Shown: positions 12,905 to 21,977 of the stretch, in pieces
How the letters are laid out: every line of letters begins with the position of its first letter
How positions within the stretch are numbered: the stretch's first letter is position 1
Source: VGMD01 sp964552055
GTDB taxonomy: Bacteria; Chlamydiota; Chlamydiia; Chlamydiales; 2-12-FULL-49-11
NCBI GenBank assembly: GCA_964552055.1
Contig: CAZKFL010000033.1
Coordinates: forward strand, 1-24,809
DNA: 24,809 nucleotides
Direction: 5' to 3'
Program-made: the position numbers and the translations under genes
The notes under the pieces: model-generated
Told to the model about the DNA's origin: nothing
The model's database searches: none
What the model saw: the letters and a program-made list of their open reading frames with translations, nothing else

Positions 12905-15760
12905 TTAGAATTGATGGGCCTTCAGATCAGTCGGTGTGGTTTCTTGGTAGGTGTATGGTTTGCCTTCGATTGCGGATCCTTGTACAAGTAGCGCAACACG
13001 TCTTGTGTTTTGTCTTGTGAGAATGGAAATGGAGAGATTTTTAAAATCTTCGTAATTAAGAGTTTCTGCTGCTTTAATTAATTTGGATTTGCGAGCAAAA
13101 TCACCATGCCAATTAAAGGCGAGCGAGTTTAGTTCACTTGTGTAAGAAGAAAGATTTTCAGGAGATTTAGAAAGTGCAATGCAAATGGATTGTTTAATAG
13201 AATGAAATCTATCTTCAGAAATATAGGTTTCAAAGTTGTGGGAGAAATCTTCCAAAAATAGTTCGAACCTTGCAAGAAGTTCTTCAGGCGGGTGAGTTGC
13301 TGAGTGAACAGCAAAAAAGAGTAGGAGTTCTGTTTCTTCTTCTTTTCCCCAACTTTGCGCAATATATGCAATTTGTTGTTTAGTTCTAAGGGTGTTAAAG
13401 AAGGCTTCAGAAAGCGCTTTTGCGAGGACCTTTTCAGATACAACAGCGTGTAAAGAAGTGTCTTTGCATTGAAGCATTAATATTGCAGCGTTTCCTTGTA
13501 GAGATGTAGCTGATTTAATTGTGAAAGGCCCATTTTCTGTAGGTAAACTTAAAACTTTTTTATTAACATGCTCTGAAGTTGTGTAGATTGAAGTTGCAAA
13601 ATTCGACTTAATTTGCTTCCAAATTGCTTTTGCTCCAGAATTATCAATATTTCCGGCTATAGTTCCTTCAAGATAGACTCTATTAAATACTTCTTCTTGA
13701 AATACGAGAAAATCTTCATAGGAGGTTTGGTTTAGAGTTTGGTAAAGCTCAGATCCTAAAGGGCTATTATTGTATAAGATATTGAGTAAGAGATTTTTGG
13801 CCTGTGTAAAAGGAAGTGTTTTGCTTTGGTTATCATAGGTGTTTAAGAGTTCTTCTTTAATCATTTCAAATTCCTCTTTTGTAGGAATAGGGCCTTTAAG
13901 TGAGTCAAACATTGTGGTTGTTAATAGGCCTATTTTATCTGAATAGCCATCAATTGAGAGATGAATTTTTAGGTCAGATCGAGAAAAATACGCGGATAAA
14001 CCGGCTCTGTTTGCTGAAAATAGAGTTGAGGATAACTTACGATCTAGGTGCATAACAAGAAGGTCTGAGAGAGCAATGCTTTTTACACTAGAATTAAGCA
14101 TGGGAGATCTAATTCCCACTTGAAGAGAGACTGTTGGTACTAGATAGTAAGAGTCTTTTGCAAAATAGCATTTTCCGTAGAGGTCATCGCTAAGAAGCTC
14201 TGGGGATTCTGCTTGATTTTCTTTTTCTTGAGTGATGATATTTAGATTATTTGGTATGAATTTATTAGGAATAGATGTGCCTAGCTTTGGGTCTGGAGTT
14301 GCTGCTGTCCAAAGAGCTAGCTTTTGTTCATCAATTTTAGAAATTGAATAGTGAGCACCGAGCCATTTCTCTTTGCTGGTGGCTTTTTGTTTGGTATATT
14401 CAGAGCTTCCTAGAACAAAGAAAACGGTATTATCTGGAGTCATCTTGTGTAAGACTTCTTGGAGAGCTTTAGGCTTGTATGCATGAATTGAAGTGCTCTT
14501 AAGAGGGAAAGTCGCAAGGGGTTCGTCAACCATAATATCGGCCATTGAAGATACATATTCGAAGGCTGAATAGCGAGATTGCCATTGGTAGTCGATATCA
14601 GACATTTTTTTGTATTCATTAAAGAGGTGAGGAGGGATTGAGGATCTTTTTAGATGAGCAATTGTTTGAAAGGTTCTTCCGATAACATCATCAAGATTGG
14701 AAAGTCCTGCCTTACTTAGGTCAATAGAGAGTTGCAGTAAAACAAGATTTTTTCCCATGCGATCCATGTCTGCGTGTAAGTCTTCAGCAAGTCCGTCTTT
14801 TTGCAGGGAATGAAAAAGACTGTTATCACCCTTTGAATTGAGTGAAAATGCAATTAATTGAGGGAGTTTTCCGTCAAAATCAAGAGCTGCGTCTACAGGC
14901 ATTTCCCACATAAAAGTGATTCGCTTGATGTTTTGGACGGGTTCAATATAGGTAATATGTCCTTTTTGCTTCTGTGAAAATAAGGGTTCTGCAGATTGGG
15001 TATGAGCTTGGCCTTGTGCCACAGATGAGAAAGAGGTTGTTACAAGTGTTATAAGAGTTTCAATCGGTTCTTTTGAATAAATTACGAGGTGCATCTGATT
15101 TGCAGTATAATACTTTTGATACCACTCTCTTAAAGAATCTAAAGAAATAATACTGAGTGTCTCGGCTGTTCCGCAAGAAAATTTACTGTTTGGATGTTTC
15201 GGATTAGCAGTCTCCTTTAAGACCATGTACTCACGCCAACCATCATGCTCAACACTCTTAAGATATTCTTGATTGACAGCATTGAGTTCGCGTTTTACCG
15301 CATCATGCTTAAATAGAGGCTCTGTAAAAAAACCTGAAAAAATATCTAAGGTATCTGAAAAATTTTCATGATTGATAGAGAACATGTAGACAGTGCGGTC
15401 CGGTTTCGTGTAAGCATTAGTAGTTCCACAATTATCAACAATTTTTTGCCAAAATACATTTTCATCGGGGTATTTCTTTGAGCCCATAAAAAGCATATGT
15501 TCACAAAAATGAGCCATTCCTGGATATTCGTCCGGATCATCACATGAGCCTGACTCGACAGAAACTGCAGCGGCAGATTGATTTGCTTCAGGATCAGAAA
15601 TCAGATAAGCTTCGAGACCATTTTCTAGACGAATCTTGATTGACTTTCGATTTTTTAGAGAAGGGGAGAGAATTTGAAGTGTGTTTTGTTCCTCAATAAT
15701 TTCATAAGAGCCTGCATTTAGGCAAAATGCAGCTAATAAAAAGGTGGTAAATTTTACCAT
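12905..15760 (-). CDS. ptr: M16A zinc metalloprotease (insulinase/pitrilysin family)
   Basis: A 951-aa inverzincin. The zinc site is HFCEH at residues 84–88 (two His ligands and catalytic Glu87), with the distal ligand Glu165 in ELNAVNQEYL exactly 77 residues after the second His, the pitrilysin spacing. Around it are MLFMGSKKYPDENVFW and AYTKPDRTVYMFSINHENF, matching insulysin. The total length fits four homologous ~230-residue domains forming a clamshell. An N-terminal hydrophobic segment (FTTFLLAAFCLNAGS) suggests export. It degrades short peptides in relatives. ATG 15760 has CATAGGAGTCTTAT upstream, and the gene sits 9 nt after plsB. I recall this protease next to plsB and rne in Chlamydia. 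Confidence 0.92.
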   Translation of the reverse strand: MVKFTTFLLAAFCLNAGSYEIIEEQNTLQILSPSLKNRKSIKIRLENGLEAYLISDPEANQSAAAVSVESGSCDDPDEYPGMAHFCEHMLFMGSKKYPDENVFWQKIVDNCGTTNAYTKPDRTVYMFSINHENFSDTLDIFSGFFTEPLFKHDAVKRELNAVNQEYLKSVEHDGWREYMVLKETANPKHPNSKFSCGTAETLSIISLDSLREWYQKYYTANQMHLVIYSKEPIETLITLVTTSFSSVAQGQAHTQSAEPLFSQKQKGHITYIEPVQNIKRITFMWEMPVDAALDFDGKLPQLIAFSLNSKGDNSLFHSLQKDGLAEDLHADMDRMGKNLVLLQLSIDLSKAGLSNLDDVIGRTFQTIAHLKRSSIPPHLFNEYKKMSDIDYQWQSRYSAFEYVSSMADIMVDEPLATFPLKSTSIHAYKPKALQEVLHKMTPDNTVFFVLGSSEYTKQKATSKEKWLGAHYSISKIDEQKLALWTAATPDPKLGTSIPNKFIPNNLNIITQEKENQAESPELLSDDLYGKCYFAKDSYYLVPTVSLQVGIRSPMLNSSVKSIALSDLLVMHLDRKLSSTLFSANRAGLSAYFSRSDLKIHLSIDGYSDKIGLLTTTMFDSLKGPIPTKEEFEMIKEELLNTYDNQSKTLPFTQAKNLLLNILYNNSPLGSELYQTLNQTSYEDFLVFQEEVFNRVYLEGTIAGNIDNSGAKAIWKQIKSNFATSIYTTSEHVNKKVLSLPTENGPFTIKSATSLQGNAAILMLQCKDTSLHAVVSEKVLAKALSEAFFNTLRTKQQIAYIAQSWGKEEETELLLFFAVHSATHPPEELLARFELFLEDFSHNFETYISEDRFHSIKQSICIALSKSPENLSSYTSELNSLAFNWHGDFARKSKLIKAAETLNYEDFKNLSISILTRQNTRRVALLVQGSAIEGKPYTYQETTPTDLKAHQF

Positions 15761-15769
15761 ATAAGACTC

Positions 15770-16813
15770 CTATGTAGGAAACTGTTCATACATTTTGCAA
15801 CACAGTTGCCAAATATAATGGGTACGTAATTCTTTTCTTCTGATTCTATCAGTTGTATCAGAACCAGGGAAATTTTCCATACCAATTTCTTTGCCAAAAT
15901 GTAAATATACACTCGCTTCATTTGTTGGCCGTTTTTCACCAAGATCTATTTGAATATCTTCCGGAGGTGGAAGTAGGTCATGGGTAGATAGCGCTAAAGG
16001 GAAGTAGTGCGTCGGTGTTTTTGATTTTCTGCCAAGCAAGTAAAGAAGTTCGATGCTTTGTGGATCAAACTCTGCAACCTCAATGACACCCTGATCATTT
16101 GGTCTGTCTCTACCACCGCTTGGAAAAATCATGATGCATTGACTGCCGCCATCTAGGCGTTCACCAAGACGTAGCATAGTTCTTTTATTATGCTCCATCA
16201 TTTGCGTTCTACGTTCAGGATAGACATCAAAATATTTTTTAGAATAGACGCAAAATAAATTGATTCCTAAGCTAAAGGGAACTGCGAGAGCATCTGTGAC
16301 GACTCTTTCTCCTGCAACATAGGCAATTTTTGTACTAAAGTTTGCAAATTCATTTTCTAACAATAGGTTAATTGCTTGAGGATCAGCTTCAGTTTGGTGA
16401 TTTGCAAAAATCACAACATTTTCCTTTTTGTCTAGAATCGATTCAATCGTTTGGAGATTTTCTCTTCCATAAAGAAATGAATGGTTAAAATCGATGAGAG
16501 GGCGAAATAAAGTCGATCCAAAAGCGAAATGATCAAAAGGTTCTCTAATAGCTGTATGATAAGGTTCAAAATTATAAGGCGCTTCAATTTGATTCAGGAC
16601 AAATCTAGCATAAGATGTCAAAATAGGCTTGAAAAACTCTTTATCAAGACCTTTTTTTTCAATGATTGTTTCAAAATCATCTAAAAATTCGCCCATTATT
16701 TTCCAATACTTGCTTTCAGGAGCCTTTTGTTTAAAAGGCTCAATCAACATTCTAAACGAGCTATCAGGTTTCAAGCTTTTTCCCATTAACACTTGAATAT
16801 ATCTCAAAATCAT
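15770..16813 (-). CDS. plsB: Glycerol-3-phosphate acyltransferase (soluble chlamydial/plastid type)
   Basis: Catalyses the first acylation of glycerol-3-phosphate in phospholipid synthesis. The acyltransferase motif NHQTEAD has catalytic His139 and Asp144 (HX4D). Further motifs are IMIFPSGGRDRPND (glycerol-3-phosphate binding) and THYFPLALSTHDLLPPP. The layout, with an N-terminal helical bundle and 347 aa, is that of the chloroplast GPAT family shared with Chlamydiae, not the large E. coli PlsB. Start is uncertain: ATG 16813 overlaps rne by 50 nt, while ATG 16786 (MGKSLKPDSS) overlaps by 23 nt. Neither has a strong Shine-Dalgarno, so coupling to rne translation is likely. Confidence 0.9.
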   Translation of the reverse strand: MILRYIQVLMGKSLKPDSSFRMLIEPFKQKAPESKYWKIMGEFLDDFETIIEKKGLDKEFFKPILTSYARFVLNQIEAPYNFEPYHTAIREPFDHFAFGSTLFRPLIDFNHSFLYGRENLQTIESILDKKENVVIFANHQTEADPQAINLLLENEFANFSTKIAYVAGERVVTDALAVPFSLGINLFCVYSKKYFDVYPERRTQMMEHNKRTMLRLGERLDGGSQCIMIFPSGGRDRPNDQGVIEVAEFDPQSIELLYLLGRKSKTPTHYFPLALSTHDLLPPPEDIQIDLGEKRPTNEASVYLHFGKEIGMENFPGSDTTDRIRRKELRTHYIWQLCCKMYEQFPT

Positions 16814-18311
16814 TTAAATGAAGCAAATCATTTGTTTTAAAAGTGATTGCTGCATTTAATTTTATGGCCATTTTTTCCAGATAATTTTTATCTGTATGCT
16901 CAATAAAATGATTCAGTTCAGGATGAATAGAGACTTCTAATGCTAATTCTTGATTTTGCAATATTAGCTCTCTAAGCGAGCGTTCTAATTCGATAGATAC
17001 GCTTTCGTAATTTTTAATGATTCCTTTTCCTGAACAATAAGGGCAGTCGGTAAATAGAGTTTGCATAAGAGACTCTTTGCTTCTTTGTCTTGTCATTTCA
17101 ACAAGGCCAAATTCACTCATCCCGAGTATTGTGCATTTAGCAGAGTCGTCTTTCATTGATTCTTTCAGTTTATCAAGAACACGTCTTTGATTTTTTCTCG
17201 AACGCATATCAATAAAGTCACATACAATAAGACCGCCAATATTTCTAATGCGAAGCTGCCTTGCAATTTCTTCTGCGGCTTCCATATTAATTTTAACTAA
17301 CGCTTCTTCCACATCGCTAGAGCCGCCGGTTTTTGTGCTTCTGCCTGAATTAACATCCACAGTATACATTGCTTCTGTGCGATCAAAGAAGAGGTATCCA
17401 CCTGAAGGAAGCCAGATTTTTCTTGCGAGAGCGCGTTCAATTTCCTTCTCGACATTGAATTTTTTGAACATCGGTATTGTATCGCGATAATATTCAATTT
17501 TAAGTGTTTGATCTTCGTCTTTATAGCGGCTATACATTTTTAAGCAGGCGGCATAAGTCGGCTGATGATCAATTAAAATGCGGTCAAACTTCTTGTCCAG
17601 CGCAGTCATGAGGGTACGTTTAATGATATCGGATTCTCTGTAAAGGCACTGAGGCCCATCACCTTTTTGGAAAGTTTCAATGATTTTATTCCAATGCTCT
17701 ACAAGCTCATGAGCTTCTTCAACTAATTGATCGGTCGATGCAAATGTGCTTGCCGTCCTGCAAATTAGACCCATATCAGTGGGCATTTCAAAGGAGCGGA
17801 TAATTTGTTTTAGCCTGTCTCTACTCCCAGGATCAGAAATTTTTCTAGAGACACCGCGATGAGAGGTGTTTGGAAGAAGAACAAGGTATCTTCCCGGAAT
17901 TGATAAATTAGAGGTAAGTCTTGCTCCCTTTGAACCAATAGCTTCTTTGACCACCTGTACCAAAACAGTTTGATCTGCCATCAATATCTTTGTGATGTCG
18001 CTTTCCTTGGTCTCTTTTGCTTGATAAGCAGCAGGATCGTAATCCCAGTCAAAATCCATATCAAAAAGTTCTTGGAATTTCTGCGTATTTTCCATGATAT
18101 CAGAGATATGAATAAATCCATTTTCACCTTCTCCGATATTAATAAATGCGGATTGGATGTTACGAAGGATATTCGTTACTTTACCACGATAGATATTTCC
18201 GGTAATTTGCCTACTTTTTTTTCGCTCAACAACAAGCTCTTGCAACCTTCGGTCAACAAGGGTTGCAAGCCTAGTTTCTTTAGACTCAATATTTAAAAGA
18301 AGTTCTTTCAT
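16764..18311 (-). CDS. rne: Ribonuclease E/G family endoribonuclease
   Basis: Cleaves single-stranded AU-rich RNA for mRNA decay and rRNA/tRNA processing. An S1 domain lies at about residues 35–75 (GNIYRGKVTNILRNIQSAFI, then GEGENGFIHISDI). The catalytic DNase-I-like part has MYTVDVNSGRSTKTGG and GLIVCDFIDMRSRKNQRRVL, containing the two metal-binding Asp residues. The Zn-link is CPYCSGKGII. At 515 aa with no long disordered tail it is RNase G-sized, so there is no visible degradosome scaffold. ATG 18311 (MKELLLNIESKETR) is preferred to the in-frame GTG at 18317. Its end overlaps the plsB start. Confidence 0.93.
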   Translation of the reverse strand: MKELLLNIESKETRLATLVDRRLQELVVERKKSRQITGNIYRGKVTNILRNIQSAFINIGEGENGFIHISDIMENTQKFQELFDMDFDWDYDPAAYQAKETKESDITKILMADQTVLVQVVKEAIGSKGARLTSNLSIPGRYLVLLPNTSHRGVSRKISDPGSRDRLKQIIRSFEMPTDMGLICRTASTFASTDQLVEEAHELVEHWNKIIETFQKGDGPQCLYRESDIIKRTLMTALDKKFDRILIDHQPTYAACLKMYSRYKDEDQTLKIEYYRDTIPMFKKFNVEKEIERALARKIWLPSGGYLFFDRTEAMYTVDVNSGRSTKTGGSSDVEEALVKINMEAAEEIARQLRIRNIGGLIVCDFIDMRSRKNQRRVLDKLKESMKDDSAKCTILGMSEFGLVEMTRQRSKESLMQTLFTDCPYCSGKGIIKNYESVSIELERSLRELILQNQELALEVSIHPELNHFIEHTDKNYLEKMAIKLNAAITFKTNDLLHLNDFEIYSSVNGKKLET

Positions 18312-18371
18312 TAGCACGCCTAGTAATTCAATCTATTATTGTGGTTATCTTACCTGATAAAAAGATTAATA

Positions 18372-18554
18372 CTAAGCCTCTTTTTCTGTATTGTAGCTTC
18401 TGCCTTTGTAATGACCGCATGAACCGCACACATGGTGAGGAAGAATAGAATTTCTGCAGTTTAAACAAATCGTTGTTGCTTTAGGTTTTTTAGCTAAATG
18501 GGCTAACTTGCTGTTCTTGCGGGCATTTGAGTGTCTTGCTCTAGGTACTGCCAT
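18372..18554 (-). CDS. rpmF: 50S ribosomal protein L32
   Basis: A 60-aa ribosomal protein starting MAVPRARHSNARKNSKLAHL, with the zinc-ribbon CLNC…CGSC (two CxxC pairs) in its second half. The length and motif are normal. ATG 18554 has AAGGAGAT upstream and lies 12 nt after yceD, the usual yceD–rpmF pair. Confidence 0.96.
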   Translation of the reverse strand: MAVPRARHSNARKNSKLAHLAKKPKATTICLNCRNSILPHHVCGSCGHYKGRSYNTEKEA

Positions 18555-18566
18555 GTTTAAATCTCC

Positions 18567-18992
18567 TTAATAGTTAGTGCTTAAGTCTTGTTTGAAATAT
18601 TTGTTCAAGTCTTTTCTCATAGAGCATCCGCCTTCACATTCATTATAGAGGGGGATTTCTAAAAGGATAGCATCTCTTAAAGGCTCTTTTAAATCAAAGA
18701 TCTTTGAAGGAATGTTTGCTATCTCTTCTGTAATATAGAGATCCTCTAATGTAAATGGAAGAATAATCATCTCATTGCAAATTCTACAGTAGGTTTGATA
18801 CGTTGTTGACAAGTTAAGGGTCAAGATGATGTGGCTATCAGCTAAATAGGCGGTTCCATTGAAATGGATCTTTTCGGAAAAAAAGAGATTTCCATCAGTT
18901 ACGTCTAAAAAGCTAGGATCAACCTCTTCTTCTATGGTCTCTACATCCCCTTCGCTCAAACGGTCTATATATATTTTAAAGACTTCTTGCAT
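18567..18992 (-). CDS. yceD: YceD/DUF177-family protein (23S rRNA accumulation)
   Basis: A 141-aa protein of the YceD family, which in bacteria and plastids is needed for 23S rRNA accumulation and is nearly always upstream of rpmF, as here. Conserved pieces are LTLNLSTTYQTYCRICNEMI (CxxC), then PLRDAILLEIPLYNECEGGC and a closing MRKDLN. The N-terminus KIYIDRLSEGDVETIEEEV matches family starts. ATG 18992 has no Shine-Dalgarno and lies only a few bases below a good promoter, suggesting a nearly leaderless transcript. First gene of the yceD–rpmF–rne–plsB–M16 series. Confidence 0.88.
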   Translation of the reverse strand: MQEVFKIYIDRLSEGDVETIEEEVDPSFLDVTDGNLFFSEKIHFNGTAYLADSHIILTLNLSTTYQTYCRICNEMIILPFTLEDLYITEEIANIPSKIFDLKEPLRDAILLEIPLYNECEGGCSMRKDLNKYFKQDLSTNY

Positions 18993-19002
18993 AATGTGAA
19001 GG

Positions 19003-19032
19003 ATTATAGGTTATCCCCCCATATATTTCCAA
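19003..19032 (-). promoter_or_regulatory. Promoter for the yceD–rpmF–rne–plsB–M16 series
   Basis: On the minus strand TTGGAA (19027–19032) is followed after 18 nt by a perfect TATAAT (19003–19008). The expected start site is about 18996, only ~4 nt before the yceD ATG. Confidence 0.55.
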
Positions 19033-19050
19033 GAGGAAGATTTAAAAAAA

Positions 19051-19086
19051 TCCACCACAGAGAGCACAGAGCAGACAGAGAAAAAA
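19051..19086. repeat. Degenerate half-copy of the CCGCAGAG repeat family
   Basis: TCCACCACAGAGAGCACAGA and then GCAGACAGAGAAAAAA resemble one arm of the elements at 5395 and 6396. No complementary right arm follows. It lies between lpxB (−) and yceD (−). Confidence 0.55.
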
Positions 19087-19112
19087 CAAAAAAACTTTTT
19101 AGGATTCCCTTT

Positions 19113-20219
19113 TTAAAGTAAATCTTTAATTAAGGCGGTTGCTTTTGCTCCAAAAGAGTCTATTTCAAGGATTTTTTTTACAAGAATGCAGCCGGACTTG
19201 GTCCATGCGCGAAGATCGGGGTTTGTAGCAAAGTTATGGACTTCGCGAGAGAGATTTTCAGTTGTTGCAAAATAAGCAATGTATTCAGGAAAAACTCGCC
19301 TTTCGGCAAGGAGGTTTACAGTTGAGTAGTGCGGAAGGAAAACTTTAAAAACGTGCTGTAAAAGAAACTGTTCTACTTTGGGCAGAGGAAAGGAGGTGAT
19401 AGTAGGTACATTGAAGTAGGCTAGCTCTAGATTGACTGTACCAAGCTTTGATAACGCAAATTCTGCTTTTTGCATCAGTTCAAATCTGTGTTCGGAAGTG
19501 ATAATGGTTGCCTGAACGCCTGATTGTTTCAGAATTTTGCTAATCAGAGGCAAAAGATGAGAAGAAGAAACGCTGATTGCTATTTGATGGGTATTTAAAT
19601 TTTTTATTGAAGTAAGTTGCAGAGGGAGATTGAGTGACGTCTCTTTTTTTCGGCTGCCGGGAAATATCGCAATAATTGGTTTTTCGTTTGGGAAATTGAT
19701 TTGATTTTCTGTCTTAACTGCTCTTAGTTCATCTATCAAAGGGTGTCCAATGTACTCAACTCTAAGGGGTGAGCCCTTAAAATATTTCTTTTCAAAAGGG
19801 AGGATTGAGAGGAGAAGGTCAAAATTTTCTTCGAGAGTCTTAATTCGAGATTTGCGCCACGCCCAAACACTCGGCGAGACGAGCTGAACAATTTTTCCTT
19901 GGAATCCAGATTTTCGTAGCGATCTAGCTATTAGCAAACTGAACTCAGCATTATCGACAAGCAAAACAAGATTTGGATTGTTTGCTAAAATCGTTTTTTT
20001 TATTTTGAAGAAAAGGCGAATGAAGTGGGGGAGGGCTTTAATGATATCAACTATGCCCATAACCTGAAAAGAATCTATGGAGAAAAGCTCTTTTGCTCCC
20101 ATCTCTTTTAGTTTGGGTCCAATAACTCCACTAATTATAGCTGTTTGAGAAAGAGGTTTTAGTACTTTAGCAGCAATAGCATCGCCGCTTTTTTCCCCTG
20201 CGACAACAAATATAGTCAT
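19113..20219 (-). CDS. lpxB: Lipid-A-disaccharide synthase
   Basis: Condenses UDP-2,3-diacylglucosamine with lipid X to form the lipid A disaccharide at the inner membrane. The protein is 368 aa, close to the usual 380. Family blocks are visible: IFVVAGEKSGDAIAAKVLKP at the N-terminus, VSPSVWAWRKSRIKTLEENF, VEYIGHPLIDEL, IIAIFPGSRKKETSLNLPLQ and SKLGTVNLELAYFNVPTI. Oddly, the usual D-x-P-[DE]-F motif near residue 88 reads VDNAEFSLLIARSL, without the proline. The start ATG at 20219 overlaps the pcnB stop (ATGA). I recall lpxB–pcnB adjacency from Chlamydia. Confidence 0.93.
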   Translation of the reverse strand: MTIFVVAGEKSGDAIAAKVLKPLSQTAIISGVIGPKLKEMGAKELFSIDSFQVMGIVDIIKALPHFIRLFFKIKKTILANNPNLVLLVDNAEFSLLIARSLRKSGFQGKIVQLVSPSVWAWRKSRIKTLEENFDLLLSILPFEKKYFKGSPLRVEYIGHPLIDELRAVKTENQINFPNEKPIIAIFPGSRKKETSLNLPLQLTSIKNLNTHQIAISVSSSHLLPLISKILKQSGVQATIITSEHRFELMQKAEFALSKLGTVNLELAYFNVPTITSFPLPKVEQFLLQHVFKVFLPHYSTVNLLAERRVFPEYIAYFATTENLSREVHNFATNPDLRAWTKSGCILVKKILEIDSFGAKATALIKDLL

Positions 20220-21430
20220 CGTCTTCGAGGTTTACGGGTGGGCTTTTCTTTGTGCTTTTTCCAGAAGTAATCCCACTCTTGATAAAGGTTTTGTAGTCCA
20301 GGTTCAATGCGTGTTCTTAGTTCAAAAAATTGAAGAGCTAAATGAAAGTTTGGGATTGCCGGTATGCGCTGTCTAACTTGTTTTGTTTTATCAAGGGGGG
20401 TAAATCGGAATTGAGAGGTAAGAATTGCCGCCATATCTGCCACGAGCTTTTTCGGTAAAATTAAAAACGGAGCAAAAGCATCTTTGATCATAAAGTAGGC
20501 TTCTTCGCCGATTTCACCAAGATGCATCGGTTTTTCTCTATCGCCATGGAGGATTCTAAGGTGGGTTTCAAGTAGTGGAAAGACAATAGCTGATAAAAAA
20601 ACTGCTCTAGAAATATTTTTCTTGGATTCATGCAAGACTATATTGTCAATTTCACGTAAGAATTCAAATACAGGCTCGTTTTGTCCTTGTTCAAATGATT
20701 CGGAAACTTTAGGAAGAAGGAGGGTTAGAAATCCGTGTTCTGAGAGAAGTTTAAAGAAGGCGTCTGAGTGACCAGATTCTAGCATTCTTAGGAGTTCTTC
20801 TAAAATTCGGGCTTGAGAGCTTTTAAGAATTTCACCCCGGCAATCAAATAAGGCTTGGATAGCGCTCTCTTCTACTTCGATTCCAAATCTAGCTCTAAAT
20901 TTCAAAAGCCTGATCATACGAACCGGATCTTGTTTAAATCTCGCAAATGGAGTGCCAATTGTTCTTAAAATATTTTTCTTAGCATCGAGATATCCATCAA
21001 CATAGTCAATAATTGTCTCATTCAGCGGATCATAGTACAAACCATTGATTGTAAAGTCTCTGCGAAGAACGTCTTCTACTTCATTTCCCCACTCATTATC
21101 TTCAACAATTAAAGTCTCATTCGTATTGTCGCCCTTTCTAAATGTAGCGACCTCAATAACTTTATTGCCTACATGAACATGAGCTAAGCGGAATCTTTTG
21201 CCGATTAAAAAACACCTGCTAAAAAGCCGTTTAATTTCTTCTGGCTTTGCAGAAGTAGATAGATCAAAATCTTTGGGGACATTGCTCAAAAGAAGGTCTC
21301 TAACAGATCCGCCTACAATATAAGCAACATGTCCTGCTTTCTTAAGTGTCTCAATAACAAATAATGCAGCCGGATCAATTTTGTCTTTTGAGAGTTTATG
21401 TTCGGCTTTTTCGTAAATTCTTGGAGTCAT
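20216..21430 (-). CDS. pcnB: Poly(A) polymerase / CCA-adding enzyme family
   Basis: A class II nucleotidyltransferase of 404 aa. The active site is YIVGGSVRDLLLSNVPKDFD then LSTSAKPEEI (GGxVRD and DxD). It continues with IEVATFRKGD and LRRDFTINGLYYDPLNETII, then the RMIRLLKFRARFG helix that binds the nucleotide. The basic C-terminus (KKHKEKPTRKPRRR) is typical of PcnB-type poly(A) polymerases, which tag RNAs for decay, rather than of CCA enzymes. The context with lpxB also supports pcnB. ATG 21430; possible promoter at 21457–21486. Confidence 0.87.
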   Translation of the reverse strand: MTPRIYEKAEHKLSKDKIDPAALFVIETLKKAGHVAYIVGGSVRDLLLSNVPKDFDLSTSAKPEEIKRLFSRCFLIGKRFRLAHVHVGNKVIEVATFRKGDNTNETLIVEDNEWGNEVEDVLRRDFTINGLYYDPLNETIIDYVDGYLDAKKNILRTIGTPFARFKQDPVRMIRLLKFRARFGIEVEESAIQALFDCRGEILKSSQARILEELLRMLESGHSDAFFKLLSEHGFLTLLLPKVSESFEQGQNEPVFEFLREIDNIVLHESKKNISRAVFLSAIVFPLLETHLRILHGDREKPMHLGEIGEEAYFMIKDAFAPFLILPKKLVADMAAILTSQFRFTPLDKTKQVRQRIPAIPNFHLALQFFELRTRIEPGLQNLYQEWDYFWKKHKEKPTRKPRRR

Positions 21431-21456
21431 ATTTCATTTGGTTTAATTGAATAAAC

Positions 21457-21486
21457 ACTATACCACACTATGCCTCATAATGAAAA
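21457..21486 (-). promoter_or_regulatory. Possible promoter for pcnB–lpxB
   Basis: Minus strand: TTTTCA (21481–21486), an 18-nt spacer, then TATAGT (21457–21462), 26 nt upstream of the pcnB ATG. Confidence 0.35.
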
Positions 21487-21524
21487 TGAAAACCTTTTTA
21501 TGAGCGATTTTGTATAAAAGTCTC

Positions 21525-21977
21525 TTAAGAGAATTGTTTTAAAAAAACTTCTTTCCAGTAGTAGTTGTCTAGTAAACCGCTTGTGTCATGTCCTAGGATG
21601 TGGTAGGCGACAAAGAGGGCTTCTACTGAGGCAAGGCCGCGGTCGGGATCATCGCAAGAGGTTTGTTTGCGAGGATAGGCAGTCTGAATATTTTTTGGCA
21701 AAGACCTTTTGATTAGAGGCTCTTTAATGCTGTTAGCCATGGTTTTGGCATAGTTCCATGTGCCATCGATGAGAAAAATCCCAAGGTGATTGTCTTCCTT
21801 GCTGAGAAGTGGCCCCTCGAAATCAAGAGCAAAATAATTTGTGAGTGGTGGGAGGGTTGCTTTTGGATAAGTAAAAAATAGCATATCCGGCCTTGATTCA
21901 AGGCCGTGGAGACTGCATTTTTTGAGATTTTCCTTTCGATGTCTTAGGATGATTGTTGGGTGAATGATTGGGGACAC
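21525..21977 (-). CDS. DTW/Tsr3-like domain protein (possible aminocarboxypropyl transferase)
   Basis: The 150-aa product has a core IFLIDGTWNYAKTMANSI, reminiscent of the D-[TG]-W motif of the DTW/TDD superfamily (TapT tRNA acp3U transferases and Tsr3 rRNA transferases). An N-terminal strand-helix (PTIILRHRKENLKKCSLHGL) and a late DPDRGLASVEALFVAYHILG helix match the general order. It is shorter than TapT and lacks the N-terminal zinc cysteine cluster. It starts with GTG at 21977, overlapping the upstream TAG by 1 nt (TAGTG). If the assignment holds, it modifies RNA with S-adenosylmethionine as donor of the aminocarboxypropyl group. Assignment from motif memory only. Confidence 0.55.
   Translation of the reverse strand: MSPIIHPTIILRHRKENLKKCSLHGLESRPDMLFFTYPKATLPPLTNYFALDFEGPLLSKEDNHLGIFLIDGTWNYAKTMANSIKEPLIKRSLPKNIQTAYPRKQTSCDDPDRGLASVEALFVAYHILGHDTSGLLDNYYWKEVFLKQFS

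Noticed and set aside
15346..15942. Small minus-strand frames inside and between the M16 and plsB genes
   Set aside because: Out-of-frame shadows of strongly supported genes, with no motifs or ribosome binding sites.
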